Below are positions 62,050-64,000 of a DNA stretch of 64,000 bases, in pieces. The stretch comes from Bretschneidera sinensis (taxonomy: Eukaryota; Streptophyta; Magnoliopsida; Brassicales; Akaniaceae): positions 139,093,328-139,157,327 of the forward strand of contig CM043700.1 in NCBI GenBank assembly GCA_023935145.1, in the 5' to 3' direction. Position numbers and translations under genes: made by a program. A model generated the notes under the pieces. It was not told where the DNA came from, ran no database searches, and saw only the letters and a program-made list of their open reading frames with translations. How positions within the stretch are numbered: position 1 is the first letter of the stretch; each line of letters opens with the position of its first letter.

Positions 62050-62460
62050 GATTGGAACTAAGCTGAGCTTTTATCGAACGATTCGAGCTCGAGTTCGATC
62101 AAACCTCAACTCGATTAAGTTTGGGTTGATCTTGAACTTGACAATTAGGCTCGAGTAGCTTATTAAATCAAGCTCGAATAACTTAAAGTTCAGCTTGAAA
62201 AGTTTTCGAATAGTTCGATAAAGTATTATCGAAAATGAAACTCGAGCTTAAACCAATATTTATTTATTAAAATTATAGTTTATGCTCGAGTTCGAGTTTG
62301 AATGAGAAATCTAAGGCTCCAGCTTGAATTGACTCATTTGTTATTGAGCTCGAGTTCGAGTTATCATAAAATTTATTGAGGTTGAACTTGTTTATTTAAG
62401 GTCGAGCTGAGCTTGAATACCTTGGTATCCGAACTCAATTTGGCTCGATTCCACCCCTAG
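62050..62460. repeat. GAGCTCGAGTTCGAG-rich interspersed repeat
   Basis: Short units such as ctcgagttcgag, gagctcgag and cgagctgagcttgaa recur on both strands through about 400 bases and end at ggctcgattccacccctag. This degenerate palindromic text is seen at many places in plant genomes and probably represents a decayed non-autonomous element. Confidence 0.5.
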
Positions 62461-64000
62461 TTGAAAGCTTAGGTAAACCTATATTTTACTTCAAAGGGTT
62501 TTAAATATAGGATTTTAATATGAATATCCTTAATCTATATGAATCAATAAATGAGAAGAGATCATAGATAGAAAGTAAATAATGCTTAGCTTAGATCATT
62601 AGCTCAATTTTCAATAGCATAGCGAAAGTCTTTAATGAATAAAAGCGATGAAGCAATCTCTATAAAAAATAAAAAAAAAACACTATGATCTTTCTCTCAT
62701 TGGTTCTTCCACACTAACCTAATGGGTGACTATCCCTAATGTGTAGAGATTATGATGTCTCTAGAATTGAGACAAAAGAAGGAAACTAGCTTATAATTTA
62801 TATAGTAATCCAATGGCCTACCATCAAAGGCCCAAAAGTCAATAGCCTACACAGTTAGTTTATATTAGACACATTAGAGTATTAGGTTCATGGTAATAGA
62901 TTACTCTATTAGATTCTTTTTATATCTCACTCGATAGACTTACATTTAACTTGTTTTATGACAAAAGACCACAAATAATGTAAACCCACGTGAAGACATA
63001 ATTCTAACACTAAATTCATGAATCTAAACAAACCTTATGAATTGCATTTGAGTCATTATAGTTTCTATTTGAATAATTTAATCGTTAATATTTATAAGTT
63101 TGTGACAATATTTCTTTTTTCTATATGTAGGGGATTGAGCTTGGGGCTTCTTCTTACAGGAGAGGTGTGGTGACAATATAATCTTTTGACATGCTACAAA
63201 GCATTTTTATTTGCTCTAGTAAATGTTGTATTTGTGGATGTTTGGCATGAATTTAAGGGGCACTGTTGCATTGTATTTCAATTTATAAATTTAAAATACA
63301 TGTGTATTAACATTTTAAATTAATTTAAAAAATCTAAATATAATTTAAAAGTTAGATCTTTTATACTAAAATTAATATTCGTGGATTAATCCAATTATCA
63401 AAACTTTGTGAATTTGAAATACTTTTTAAAAAGATGATATTTCAAATTCACAAGTTTTTGAGACTTGAATGACTTCCTAAAATTACAAAATTGATAAATT
63501 TGAAATTTCATCAAAACTTTGCAAACTATTTTATATACAAATGCATGCATTTGAAATTTATGTTTTGTGTTGATGTGCTAACGTAACGAGAATTTTGTTA
63601 TTTGAACCACAAAAATGAACCATAAAAAATGATAAAATGAACCAAACTAATCATTTTTTGTCACCTCACATACTCTCACTCGTTTTAACGATTTTTTGAT
63701 GGCAAAATTGAAATTTCACTAGGTTAGCTTTTTTAAGTGTTGTAATTTTACTTAGTTCACTTTCATGACTTATTTTAATGATTCTCTTCGATGATTCATT
63801 TATCAATACTAATTTCTAACACCCATTTTTGACATTTTGAGAATTAACTAACTAGTAACGATGTGCTATGTATAAGTTATTGATTGATAAATCACAATTT
63901 TAACTATAAAAATGTTATTGTAATGATTGATTCGATACTATACAAATGTATTTTTTGATTTGTGATTGATTGTTGATTGAGGTTTAAACGGGTGTTAACG

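Larger units (their letters stand above)
61549..64000. other. Calnexin promoter and downstream gene-free end of the window
   Basis: The first 200 bases hold the calnexin leader, TATA box and ER-stress element. A long G tract lies at 61926-61959, and a GAGCTCGAG-rich repeat spans 62050-62460. From 62460 to the end there are only short AT-rich stretches with no open frame of note. Confidence 0.6.

Noticed and set aside
1..64000. CRISPR array, prokaryotic operon, phage or organelle insertion
   Set aside because: Spliced plant genes occur throughout; no regularly spaced short repeats and no chloroplast or mitochondrial genes were seen.

Overview
This window is nuclear DNA from a flowering plant, most likely a eudicot of the rosid type. 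Genes have many exons and GT-AG introns, AT-rich intergenic DNA is full of small palindromic repeats and LTR debris, and every protein I could assemble belongs to a plant family. I assembled seven spliced or single-exon genes and one decayed gene by reading exons on both strands and checking that splice phases close.

Layout. (1) 484-6645, minus: remains of a gene for an FHA-domain plus tyrosyl-DNA phosphodiesterase (TDP1-like) protein. It is broken by an in-frame stop, an LTR-type insertion, a frameshifting deletion and loss of the second catalytic motif. (2) 6.7-14.5 kb: gene-poor, with MITE-like repeats, an RNase-H-like retroelement scrap and a tRNA-like SINE scrap. (3) 14544-19819, plus: a complete 12-exon respiratory burst oxidase, RBOHA type, 919 aa. 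(4) 22214-28287, minus: a complete 12-exon gene for a 656-aa plant protein of unknown function, with a 230-bp tandem duplication at its 3' end. (5) 29320-29997, minus: an intronless germin-like protein. (6) 30823-31731, minus: inositol polyphosphate multikinase IPK2. (7) 35974-41587, plus: a 12-exon amidase-signature enzyme of 649 aa, with retroelement debris in its first intron. (8) 41.6-47.5 kb: no gene; a tandem repeat array fills about 44.46-47.1 kb. (9) 48737-54575, plus: TUDOR-SN (TSN), 16 coding exons, 992 aa. (10) 58228-61548, minus: calnexin, 6 exons, 535 aa, with an exact ER-stress element in its promoter.

From memory, the gene set and order (calnexin, TSN1, amidase, IPK2a, hypothetical protein, RBOHA, FHA protein) match one Arabidopsis chromosome 5 block, AT5G07340 to AT5G07400. 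The germin-like gene is the only extra gene. The block therefore looks like ancestral microsynteny, not a functional cluster: ROS production, inositol phosphate signalling, RNA metabolism and ER folding share no pathway here.

I found no convincing new biological system. The most informative observations are the stepwise decay of the FHA-TDP1 gene, the higher-order tandem repeat array, the perfect ERSE upstream of calnexin, two likely GC-AG introns, and the duplicated 3' end of the unknown gene. Exon borders were read by eye; no alignment or expression data were available.
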